32,910 nt of DNA from an uncultured Flavobacteriaceae bacterium (GTDB taxonomy: Bacteria > Bacteroidota > Bacteroidia > Flavobacteriales > Flavobacteriaceae), in contig CALJVK010000016.1 in NCBI GenBank assembly GCA_937773465.1, positions 1-32,910 on the forward strand, given 5' to 3'. A program made the translations under genes and the position numbers. Positions 1-8,791 of this stretch are shown piece by piece. Under the pieces are notes generated by a model that did not search any database, was not told the origin of the DNA, and saw nothing but the letters and a program-made list of their open reading frames with translations. Within the stretch, counting starts at the first letter, position 1. Each line of letters begins with the position of its first letter.

Positions 1-852
1 AGAGTTAATAAGAACGATACTAAAATAGGAAATAATGGTATTTTTAGTTTCGTTGATAACAATGAATTAATTTCAATTAATCTTAATACTCTTGAAACTA
101 AATCTTTAGGCAATTGGTTAGAAAATAATGTTAACGATATTTTGTTATGTGATGTAGAACCCAAAAATATATATACAATTTCTGAAAACAAGTATTTACA
201 TTACTATAAAATGAGTTCAGATGGGCTAGAGTTAATTGAAAAAACACCAATTAATTTAACAGCGCATACAATTTCAGATTATGATAATTTAATATTTTTA
301 TCTGGAAATAACGGATTAAGTATTTTTGAAAAAACTAAAGAAAAGATGATCGATAATTATATCGTTGATGAATTTAATAGAGCTGCAGTTTATAAGCAGA
401 ACAATAAAATAAGTTTTGGTAGTATTCATGGAGTTTATACATAGATAATGTACATGATTTTGAAAGAAATTTAATATTTAAAGATTTTAAAATTAATTAT
501 CAAAAACCATATCTATATTTTTAGCGCTAATATTCATTATTGTTTTATTATAATTATAAAAAAATTAAACAAAAAACAATATTTCAGACGAACAACTAAT
601 ATCTAATATTAAGAATTTCATTAATAAAAACTTAAGACTGTAACTTTGAAAATGTTAGAATCTGAATTTAACTTAGATTATAATGAAATTAATAGTATCA
701 ATAAAAATTTTAAGCCAGCTAAATTCATAAAAACAAGAAAAGATTAAGCACAAAAAATGCTTTTGAATAGAAAATCAATTTCTGAAATATCAAAAAGAAC
801 TGGCTATTCTGAAACATATCTTCTTAAAAATAAATATAAATTTTATAAATAA
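1..852 (+). pseudogene. C-terminal part of a large LuxR-type (triple-Y-like) regulator, broken frames, runs off the left edge
   Basis: The reading frame is already open at base 1 and continues to a stop at 442-444; this part is rich in short beta-strand-like segments, as in the propeller domain of flavobacterial one-piece sensors. After frame changes I see a hydrophobic segment around 520-560 (IFLALIFIIVLL when re-framed), then a helical part, then a LuxR-like helix-turn-helix at 757-849 (KSISEISKRTGYSETYL) ending with a stop at 850-852. A TAA at 745-747 interrupts the same frame just before the HTH. Proteins with propeller, Y_Y_Y, one membrane helix and LuxR HTH are common in Flavobacteriia, and its place upstream of Wza/Wzc suggests it controls exopolysaccharide genes (inference). 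The family is assigned from the order of parts and the HTH; the Y_Y_Y domain itself is not clearly readable. The breaks look like sequence error as much as decay. Confidence 0.55.
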
Positions 853-1047
853 AATTATATATTTTATAATTATACTTTATAAAATAATTAATATTGATTT
901 ATTCTTTAGAATTATTTATTAAATAACTATGCTTAAAAAAGATGTTTTTTTAAAAATTAGATATTATATTAAAAAAAAAACATTTATCTAGACATATATA
1001 TTAATTGTAATTATGCATAATATAAACTCAAAGTCATTTATTTTGCA

Positions 1048-1778
1048 TTTAAAAAATTACATCTCATATAATATCACTTTATTTTAATAGTTAGTTGTTC
1101 TAGCAAAAAGGTCTTGTTTAAAAATATTCCTGAAAATATTCAATCAAAATTCCAGAAGCTGTTATAACTTATGGGGATTTAATAGATGTAAAAATTTCCT
1201 CTTTAACTAACCAAAGCACTTCAATTTTTTCTCCCATTGCGATGGATAAAATAGGAACAATTAGAGACGCAGAGGCCAGAAAATTAGATGCATACTTAGT
1301 GGATAGCTCTGGAAATATTGATATTCCATATATTGGCAAAATAAAAGCTTACGGATTAACTTGTTCATCTCTTTCGGATTCTATTAAAAATAAACTTTTA
1401 GAATATGTTAAAACTCCTAGTGTAAGTACAAAAATCTTAAATTTCAGAGTTTCAATATTAGGCCAAGTAGCTAGTCCTGGTACATTTGATGTAATAGATC
1501 AAAATATGTCATTTACAGAACTCATTAGTAGAGCTGGTGACTTTAGTAAAAATGCAGATCCAACTAAAGTAATGATTATTAGAAATATAAATAATAAAAT
1601 TACAACTGCATATTTAGATCTAACATCACTTGAGTTTTTTAATTCAGAATATTATTTTTTAAAACAAAACGATAAAGTTTATGTAAGACCTGATAATGCA
1701 TCTTTAGCATTTGATTTTGGGATTTTAAGAAATGCTGGAGCATTATCCTTATTAACATCCATTATTATATTAATTTAA
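1048..1778 (+). CDS. Polysaccharide export lipoprotein, Wza-like (frameshifted N-terminus)
   Basis: The protein resembles outer-membrane polysaccharide export proteins (Poly_export and SLBB domains) that form the channel for capsule or exopolysaccharide. From 1242 to the stop at 1778 the frame is intact for 178 residues: an end of the Poly_export domain (GNIDIPYIGKIKAYG), an SLBB-like domain (VSILGQVASPGTFDV), and a hydrophobic C-terminal helix (ALSLLTSIIILI). Upstream, two other frames give a lipoprotein signal with LIVSCSS near 1087-1105 and the start of the export domain (AVITYGDLIDVKISSL, about 1158-1205). Repairing a few bases near 1048-1085 restores a standard signal peptide beginning MKKLHLIISL, so I place the true start at about 1048; no intact ATG is present there. 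Full length would be about 240 residues, normal for flavobacterial members. It lies 1-2 nt before the wzc-like gene, so they are probably co-transcribed. Confidence 0.75.
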
Positions 1779-1779
1779 G

Positions 1780-4075
1780 ATGATGCAAACAAATAATCAA
1801 CATAATAAGTGAAGAAGAAGATAGATATTATTGCAATACTATTTACTTTTTTATCCAACAGATGGTTAATTATTTCATCTGTAATAATATTTACTATTAT
1901 TGGATTTTCATATAATTATTATCATCAAGATATATTTAAAACAAATGCAACATTATTAATTAGTGAAGATCAATCTGATCCTTCATCTTTTATTAATAAT
2001 AATGAATATCAATTTCTTTACAATAATAATCTTGAAAGTGAAGACCATGCTTCGATTTTTAAATCAACATTGATTTTAAAAAAAGTAGTAGAAAAATTAG
2101 GGCTTAATTACAGATATTTTAAAAAAAATAGATGGAAAGCTAATGAAGCTTTTAACAAAAGAGTCATTACCATTTGAAATTGTTTTTAAAGAAACCAACT
2201 CTAAAATAAATGTATTATTAAGTTATAATAAGGAAAATGTTATTATTAAAATAAATGAACAAACATTTTCATTTTCAAAAAATGAAAATGATTTTGAGAA
2301 TTCAATATTTAATATAAACACAAAATATCTTAAATAATATAGATCAAAATACTATACGTGATTAATCAATTTAATAAATGAGACTGTTAATGGATTAAAA
2401 TCAAATTATACTGTTAATCAACCAAAAAAATCAAATACCTATGGAATTTCTTATTCTGGTCCTAACAAAGATTTAAATTCTATATTTTAAATGGAATTAT
2501 GAATGGAATTATAGAAAACAATATAAAGAAAAGAAAAGTGTTTATGAAGTTATCAATAATTTTATTGATAAGAGAATTTAAAATTAGAAGAAAAAATTGA
2601 TTCACTGAATCTCTCAATTTCTAATTTCAAAATCTCAAATGGTGTATATATGCCTGATACTCAAACAAATTCAGCGTTAACTAATATAAACGAAATTGAA
2701 CAAAAAATATTTAATAATTCATTGCAAAGTGAACTATCTGTTAAACTATTAAATGAGGTAGAAAAACAAAATTCTTTCGAACTTTTACCCACTGATATTG
2801 GTATTGAAAATGAAAATATAAATCAAATGGTTTCTCAGTTTAATCAAGATTATTTTAGAAAAAAATAATTTACTTGTTGATGCTACTGAAAAAAATCCAC
2901 TTGTTATTCAATCACAAAATCAACTCATTGATTTAAGATCTAATATTCTTAATAGTTTAAATATTTATATTAATAAATTAAAAATGAAATTAAATAGATA
3001 TAATGACTTTAAACAAAAAAGTAATTCATTGGTTGGGTAATTCCAATAAGAGAAGCAGAATTAAGAAATCTAGAAAAAGATCTCTTAATTGTAAATAATT
3101 TATATTCATATTTGTCTCAAAAAAAAGAAGAGGCATTAATTAATTTATCTTCTTTAGAATCTAATATTAAATTAATTAATGAAGTTGATTATATTTTAGA
3201 ATCAAGAACTCAATAAAACAAAAATATTAGCAATATTTTTATTTCTGGATTTTTTCTTCCAGTCGGATTTAGTCTAAGTATGTTTTTTTTAGAGCATTTT
3301 ATGTTGATATAGAATATTTAAAACAAAAACTTAATGATATAAATTTTTTAGGAATGTATAAAATTTACAAAAGATAATTTATCAATTGAAAATAAATCAT
3401 TACAAACTGAACTATTGAAAAGAATTTATCATAATATGAATATGATAATTCCAAAATCAAAAGAGGAAAATCAATTATGATTACTTCATGTGTTAAAAAT
3501 GAAGGAAAAACACATACTGCTTATAATCTTTCTACATTTTTAGCTAGTAGAGGTAAAAAAGTTTTACTTATAGGTGCTGATTTAGGAAATCCTGATTTAT
3601 CAAAATTATTTGATCAAAAAAAATCAATTCATAGAGGACTAACAGATATTATAAATGATAATAAAAATGATTTCAAAGAACTTTTTGAGAAATATAAAAT
3701 AAGTGACAATCAATTAGACACTCTTTTTGTTGGAACACAAAAAAATAATAATATAATATTTTTGATAGTAATAAATTTGATAATTTAATTTCATTTCTCA
3801 AGAAAAAATATGATTATATTATTTTTGATACTGCACCAGTTATGTTATGGTTGATTCTTTAGAATTATTAGACAAAATCAGATTATGTTATTCATGTTTT
3901 TAGGAAAAATTTTTCACCCAAAAAAGTTGTAAATTATGTATTAGATTATAAAGAAAAATATAAGCCAAAAAACATAGGTTATGTAATTACTGATGACTCT
4001 AAACCTGATAAATTTATTGATAAATATGGATATGGATATGGGTATGGGTATGGGTATGGGTATGGATATAAATAA
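1780..4075 (+). pseudogene. Wzc-like polysaccharide co-polymerase / BY-type tyrosine kinase, many frameshifts
   Basis: Reading across frames gives a complete Wzc-type protein of about 765 codons. In order: a probable start at 1780/1783 (MQTNNQHN then SEEE), first membrane helix (about 1866-1925, LIISSVIIFTIIGF), Wzz-like periplasmic part, coiled-coil region, the GNVR-type segment near 3045-3150 (IPIREAELRNLEKDLL, SYLSQKKEEALI), second membrane helix (about 3220-3300), and a cytoplasmic kinase domain with Walker A (NEGKTHT, about 3498-3520), Walker A' (VLLIGADLGNP) and Walker B (YDYIIFDTAPV, about 3806-3840). The C-terminus is a tyrosine cluster of eight Tyr alternating with Gly. Intact pieces are 1809-2177, 2143-2337, 2650-2868 and 3477-3788. 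Such kinases control chain length and export of polysaccharide by cycling phosphorylation of the tail. Total length and domain order are normal, so frame breaks are more likely consensus errors than decay. Confidence 0.75.
4025..4072 (+). repeat. Hexanucleotide tandem repeat TATGGR, 8 units, coding a Tyr-Gly tail
   Basis: Seven units of TATGGA or TATGGG and a last TATAAA lie directly before the TAA stop of the wzc-like gene. In frame they code (Tyr-Gly) seven times, then Tyr-Lys. This is the tyrosine cluster expected at the end of a BY-kinase. The units vary only in the third base of the Gly codon. The copy number could vary by slippage without breaking the frame, since each unit is six bases. 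Confidence 0.9.
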
Positions 4076-4163
4076 ATTCAATTAAAAAGCATAATATATT
4101 TATTTAAAACTTACACAGTAATTATACGGGGAGATCAAAAGTTTATGAAAAACAATATTAAAA

Positions 4164-6788
4164 CTAATGTATTTCAAACTCATAATTTCCAGGTTCTAAA
4201 ATGAAGGGTTTAGATAAATCTAAGGTTCCTAATAGTTTTTTTTGTAACACTTCTTTAACAGAGTTATCAAAAAATAATTCCGCTTGACTATTTGGAGGAA
4301 TAATAACCTTATATATTACAATATCCCCTATTCTTTTCCATGATGATACAAGTTTTCCATAAGGGCTCATAAAAGTAGCTTTAAAGTCTGTTAAATCGTT
4401 TACAAAGTGAGGTTTTAGTAATATATTTTTAAATCCTGGATTGTTTTCATCAGTATTTATTCCTCCCAAAGTCTTATAAAACCAGGCGCTGACCTCTCCA
4501 AACATAATATGGTTTAAAGAAAGATCACTTTCTGCACTTAAATCCCAATTTTCGTATAGTGTTGTAGCTCCATTCTCAATCCAGTAGCCCCAAGAGGGAT
4601 ATTCTTTAGAGGAAGCTAATTTAAAGGCAAGGTTTGCGTATCCATTTTGGCTTAAGGCGTTTAAGATAGTTTTTGAACCTAAAAGACCAACATCTAATTT
4701 TGAGTTGTTTTCAATAACAGATTTTGCAAGTTTATCTGCAACTAATTGTTTTTTTTCTTTAACAACAATTCCCCTGAACAAAGCCATACTCATTTCTGTT
4801 TGAGTTCCTGAGGCATAGGTATTAGTTTCTTTGTCAAAATATTTATTATTAATTGATGATTTAATGTCAATTGCTAAATTTTTAAATTCAAATGCCTCAT
4901 TATCATGACCTAATATTTTAGCTATTTTTGAAATTAACAGTACGTCTGTGTAATAAAAAACTGAGGAAGTAAATTCTAAGTTTGATTTTGATTTAACAGG
5001 AACCCAATCACCTAGACCCCAACTGGTTAAATTATCTTTACTAACACTTTTTATCTTAGAAACATATCGTCTCATATTTTCATAATTCTCCTCAAGAATT
5101 CTAGTATCACCATAGAATTTATAAACATTCCAAGGAACCAATATCATTGAACTGGTCCAATCAGGACCATTTCCCCATGAGTAACCCCAACCTGCTGTAG
5201 GTATTATTGAAGGTAATGTTCCGTCAATTTGTTGTTCATCTCTATGATCGTCCATCCATTTTTCATAAACTAAAATTCCATCGAAATTGAATAAAGCTGT
5301 CTCAATTACGGTATGTGCATCACCAGTCCAACCATTCTTTTCTCGCTGAGGACAATCTGTTGGATAACCAAATAAATTTGATAAATATGCTTTGTTAGTT
5401 GCATCCCAAATTTTATTAATTAGGTTATTTGATGTTTCTACAGTTCCAATGGGATCCACATCAGTATGAGTAAAATAAGCAGTTAAATTATTTTTATTTA
5501 ACTCAACCTTATTATCAATTTTTACCTCTGCATATCTAAATCCTTTATAATTAAACATAGGTGAAAATATTTCTTGTCCATTTCCACTAAGTGTATAAAT
5601 ATCCGTCTGAAAAGGATCTTTATCATCAATTGGACGGTAATGGACCTCAATTCCACTATTATCTAAACGTCCATCTTTTAATTGTTCCCCATGTTTTACC
5701 CGAGCAACAGTCCCTTTTGGCCCATTAACTTTTAACTCGGTAATTCCTGACATATTTTGACCAAAATCAAATAAGTAAGTGCCCTCTGATACTTTTACGC
5801 ATGAGACTGCAGGATAAATTCTTACTTTTCTAACTGGGGGTAATTGTTGTGAAGTAATTTTTTCAGTTGGTTTAGGTACTTCAATTATCGGTTTCCAAAA
5901 TTTATTTCCTTTATTATTATCCGTATGTTCTGCAGTATAAATACTATTAAACTGTATGTTTCCAAAGGAAGTTTTCCATGATTTATCAGAAACAATTTTT
6001 TCTTGTTTTCCGTTTTTATAATCAATAATCATTTCAAATGTAAAACGTGGCCGTGATCTCCAGTGAGCTTTGTGGAAATTCCATACTGCAATGGATTGAT
6101 GATTAATCCACCCATTACCAAGAACAATATCAATTATATTATTTGATTTCAGTAAATCTGTAACATCATATGTATTGTATAAAATTCTTTTATCAAAACG
6201 TGTGTAAATAGGATTCATAAACTCATCTCCTACTTTCTTTCCATTAAGTTCAAAATTATGTAAACCAGCTGAACCTATGTATACAGTTGCCTGTTGGACT
6301 GCAGAATGAGTTTTAAATTCTTTTTTAAAATACGGAGCTCTTTTTTCATCTATATCTTCTTTATCAGTAATCCATTTTGCATTCCAATTATCTTTAATTC
6401 CAGTCTGAAAGGAGGAATATTTTGAATAAGGACTTTCATTTCCCTTATCATCCCAAACTTTTACGACCCAGTGATAGCGAGTATTTGATAATAATTTTTT
6501 TCCATCAAAGACTACCAAATTTAAGTCTGATTTTATTTTACCACTATCCCATACTATTGATTTTTTTTTTTTTAAATCCATAATATTTTCAGTCACCAAA
6601 ACTTGATAAAATAATTGGGTCTTTACATTAGAGTTTTCGGGAAGTTTCCAAGAAAAACGAGGAAAATCTGTATCAATTCCTAAAGGATTTACTGAATATT
6701 CGGTCTTTAAATCTACAGGAGCATATTTGTTTCTATCACAAGAGAAAATTATTAAAACAATTAAAAATAAAATAATACGATTATTCAT
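4164..6788 (-). CDS. GH78 alpha-L-rhamnosidase, lipoprotein
   Basis: An 874-residue glycoside hydrolase family 78 enzyme that would release terminal alpha-L-rhamnose from glycans or glycosides. It starts with a lipoprotein signal (LIIFSC, Cys17), so it is probably membrane-anchored in the periplasm or on the surface. After an N-terminal Fn3-like part (PRFSWKLPE) comes a beta-sandwich region (TVYIGSAGLHNFELNGKKVG), then the (alpha/alpha)6 barrel. The acid motif is near residue 477 (DCPQREKNGWTGDAH) and the base motif near residue 745 (TTLYENWD), followed by SLNHIMFGEVSAWFY, a family hallmark. All expected catalytic carboxylates are present and length is typical. It stands alone between the EPS locus and trmL, convergent with the kinase gene and without SusC/SusD, sulfatase or lyase neighbours. 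The substrate cannot be read from sequence; plant or algal (for example ulvan-derived) rhamnosides are possible. Confidence 0.93.
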   Translation of the reverse strand: MNNRIILFLIVLIIFSCDRNKYAPVDLKTEYSVNPLGIDTDFPRFSWKLPENSNVKTQLFYQVLVTENIMDLKKKKSIVWDSGKIKSDLNLVVFDGKKLLSNTRYHWVVKVWDDKGNESPYSKYSSFQTGIKDNWNAKWITDKEDIDEKRAPYFKKEFKTHSAVQQATVYIGSAGLHNFELNGKKVGDEFMNPIYTRFDKRILYNTYDVTDLLKSNNIIDIVLGNGWINHQSIAVWNFHKAHWRSRPRFTFEMIIDYKNGKQEKIVSDKSWKTSFGNIQFNSIYTAEHTDNNKGNKFWKPIIEVPKPTEKITSQQLPPVRKVRIYPAVSCVKVSEGTYLFDFGQNMSGITELKVNGPKGTVARVKHGEQLKDGRLDNSGIEVHYRPIDDKDPFQTDIYTLSGNGQEIFSPMFNYKGFRYAEVKIDNKVELNKNNLTAYFTHTDVDPIGTVETSNNLINKIWDATNKAYLSNLFGYPTDCPQREKNGWTGDAHTVIETALFNFDGILVYEKWMDDHRDEQQIDGTLPSIIPTAGWGYSWGNGPDWTSSMILVPWNVYKFYGDTRILEENYENMRRYVSKIKSVSKDNLTSWGLGDWVPVKSKSNLEFTSSVFYYTDVLLISKIAKILGHDNEAFEFKNLAIDIKSSINNKYFDKETNTYASGTQTEMSMALFRGIVVKEKKQLVADKLAKSVIENNSKLDVGLLGSKTILNALSQNGYANLAFKLASSKEYPSWGYWIENGATTLYENWDLSAESDLSLNHIMFGEVSAWFYKTLGGINTDENNPGFKNILLKPHFVNDLTDFKATFMSPYGKLVSSWKRIGDIVIYKVIIPPNSQAELFFDNSVKEVLQKKLLGTLDLSKPFILEPGNYEFEIH

Positions 6789-6932
6789 TTATCAAAACTT
6801 TTTTTTCTTGGTGCGTCTCAAAATCTACAAGTGGAATAAACAGCTCTAGAGTAATGAGTTTTTTCATATTCTTAAATTTAACTCAATTCTTAGTGCAATC
6901 AAAATAGCTCTCTTCTTCTCTACAATAAGCCG

Positions 6933-6951
6933 TGTAAGTCATTGATTTACA
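6933..6951. promoter_or_regulatory. 19-bp near-perfect inverted repeat between two divergent genes
   Basis: TGTAAGTCA-T-TGATTTACA: two 9-base arms around one central base with one mismatch. It lies in the 254-base gap between the start of the rhamnosidase gene (minus strand) and trmL (plus strand), about 91 bases from the trmL start and 145 from the rhamnosidase start. The symmetry suits binding by a dimeric regulator; it is too short and without a U-tract to be a typical terminator. The rest of the gap (6789-7042) shows no ORF or RNA that I recognise. Confidence 0.35.
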
Positions 6952-7042
6952 AGGGTTTTTATTTTTGGCTGCCTGAATCGTTCCCTTTACTACTTTTAAC
7001 TATCTTAAAGTCTAGAATTCAAAATTAAAAATATAAAATAAA

Positions 7043-7496
7043 ATGGGGTTTAACATTGTACTTATAGAGCCTGAAATACCTAATAATACTGGAAATATTG
7101 GTCGTCTAACCTTAGCATCAGGATCAATTTTACATTTAGTAAAACCATTTGGATTTGAAATAAATGACACTAGATTAAAAAGAGCTGGACTAGATTACTG
7201 GAAACACATTTCTGTAAAGATTTATGAAAATATAAATGATTTTATGTCAATAAATAATGATAAAAACATGGTCTATCTATCAAGCTCTGCAGAAAAGAGT
7301 TATTATTCTATTGACTATAAAGATGATATGTTTCTTGTTTTTGGAAAAGAGTCTGTTGGTTTATCAAAAGATATAATAACTAAAAACTCAGATAAACTTT
7401 ATAAAATTCCAATATCACAGCAATCACGTAAGAAGCTTAAACTTAGCAAATGCTGTAAGTATTGTAATTTATGAGGGTTTGAGAAATATTAATTAA
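7043..7496 (+). CDS. trmL: tRNA (cytidine(34)-2'-O)-methyltransferase TrmL, one frameshift near 7421
   Basis: A SPOUT-class methyltransferase that 2'-O-methylates the wobble base of tRNA-Leu. The start MGFNIVLIEPEIPNNTGNIGRL holds the family motif PxNTGNIGR, and LVFGKESVGLSKDI is the second SAM-binding block. The third block is out of frame: after IPISQ (to 7420) the uninterrupted frame runs into a wrong end at 7474, but skipping one base at 7421 gives NHVRSLNLANAVSIVIYEGLRNIN and a stop at 7494-7496. The repaired protein has 150 residues, the usual length, and contains the full trefoil-knot C-terminus. So the gene is probably functional and the extra C is either a sequence error or a very recent mutation. 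Its neighbours are a minus-strand rhamnosidase upstream and a convergent SGNH hydrolase downstream. Confidence 0.9.
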
Positions 7497-7627
7497 AACG
7501 AAAAATCTAGATAGTAATTTTTAATTTTTTTATACGCTACTCAAATAATATCAGTTTCCTTTTGACAAAAGGTGTTTTGATAAGTATGTTTGAGCGGTAT
7601 AATAATGGTATTAATATATAAGAAGGT

Positions 7628-8749
7628 TTAATCTATTAACTTAAGTTCTTTAAACTTTTTCATTAAAAAATCAGCATATCTAATAAAACCAAGATCTGTA
7701 AAGTGAACTCCATCAACTGTTCCTTCATAATCGGAGCCTAACGCATTCTTACTCTCTAGGTAAAAAATATTTTCATAACCATCATCTACCATTTTATCGA
7801 ACTCAGTTTTTAGAGCTTCGTTCATTAAATCTATATTTCTCATTACTTGATTATCTAACACTGAAAAAGAAAAATCAAAATGATCAACAAATATAATAGG
7901 AGTGTCAGGGTTTTTTTTCTTAATTGTATTTACAAGTGGAATTGTAGCTTTAGAAATATTTTCAGCACTAATCATATTCGGCATACATTCAATAACATAG
8001 AATAATGGCTCTTTTTCCGAAATTAATTCGGCTATAGGCTGCTCCATACGTCCATTACCACTAAATCCAAAATTAACTACATCAATATCAAGATTTCTAG
8101 AAATAATGTTAGTATGTGCCATTCCTGGTCTAGTGGCACATCCTCCTTGTGTAATACTTGTCCCATAAAAAATTATGGGCTTCTTTAGGTTTTCTTTAGA
8201 CTTTTTAATAATACTAGTTGAATCTATACCAATCTCAATATTTTTAACGCCATCATAAAGAGGTAAAAATATTTTATACTCTCTTAATTCATTATTCATG
8301 TTTTGAACAAGGGTATATTCATTAAAAAAACCTTCAGGACGACCAGTAGCAAGGTACTGCCATTGATTTTCATTCTTAAAGTAAAGGTCAATTCCCTTAA
8401 TACCTGTATCTGCCATATGGTTCATTTTAAAGTCATTTAAAACTTCCCATTTTGCACTTATAGTGGAGGAATTAGATAGAAACCTTATTGATAAACCAGC
8501 AGATGATTTTGATAAATCCCAAACAGGTTTTCTAACACTATCTTTATAAGAAAGAGGAAGTCTATCATAAGGACTTTCTTTCAATGAATCTGAGATTATT
8601 GTTCCTTCAATTCTAAAAAAATCTTTTCCGTAATATTTAACTTCATTGTTGTTGTTTTTAGAAACATCATTATTTACTTCATTGTTATTGCATGAAAAAC
8701 TCAGTAGAATTAAAAAAGTAAATATTGAATAATAAATATGTTTAGGCAT
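7628..8749 (-). CDS. SGNH/GDSL hydrolase lipoprotein with N-terminal GxDLY-type domain
   Basis: A 373-residue SGNH-fold esterase. It starts with a lipoprotein signal (LLSFSC, Cys20). Residues about 40-180 form a beta-sandwich containing GIKGIDLYF (the GxDLY motif of SGNH_hydro_N). The catalytic domain has block I GTSITQGG with nucleophile Ser198, block II NFGFSGNGR (Gly228/Asn232), a block III that reads ECMPNM in place of GxND, and block V DGVHF (Asp346, His349). Family members (Lipase_GDSL_3 type) are often carbohydrate esterases that remove acyl groups from glycans. It follows the ABC exporter gene with a 42-base gap on the same strand, so it may share its transcript. The substrate is unknown; acetylated polysaccharide is the most reasonable guess given the other glycan enzymes in the window. 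Confidence 0.88.
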   Translation of the reverse strand: MPKHIYYSIFTFLILLSFSCNNNEVNNDVSKNNNNEVKYYGKDFFRIEGTIISDSLKESPYDRLPLSYKDSVRKPVWDLSKSSAGLSIRFLSNSSTISAKWEVLNDFKMNHMADTGIKGIDLYFKNENQWQYLATGRPEGFFNEYTLVQNMNNELREYKIFLPLYDGVKNIEIGIDSTSIIKKSKENLKKPIIFYGTSITQGGCATRPGMAHTNIISRNLDIDVVNFGFSGNGRMEQPIAELISEKEPLFYVIECMPNMISAENISKATIPLVNTIKKKNPDTPIIFVDHFDFSFSVLDNQVMRNIDLMNEALKTEFDKMVDDGYENIFYLESKNALGSDYEGTVDGVHFTDLGFIRYADFLMKKFKELKLID

Positions 8750-8791
8750 AAATTTTATATATAATTAAAGTCGGAAAGGTAATAAGAGTTT

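Noticed and set aside
853..1047. Promoter or small RNA between the regulator fragment and the wza-like gene
   Set aside because: The stretch is extremely AT-rich with only weak A/T hairpins and no clear TAnnTTTG box; it lies in the error-rich block, so nothing can be supported.
4025..4072. Short regularly spaced repeat as a CRISPR-like array
   Set aside because: Units are six bases, directly adjacent without spacers, and code for a protein tail.
4144..4200. ATG-led short frame after the wzc-like gene (MKNNIKTNVF)
   Set aside because: It ends after about 18 codons, overlaps the rhamnosidase 3' end and has no recognisable content.
6890..7010. Possible integrase remnant or att site in the rhamnosidase/trmL gap
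   Set aside because: No tRNA end, no direct repeat pair and no recombinase frame could be found; only the palindrome is supported.
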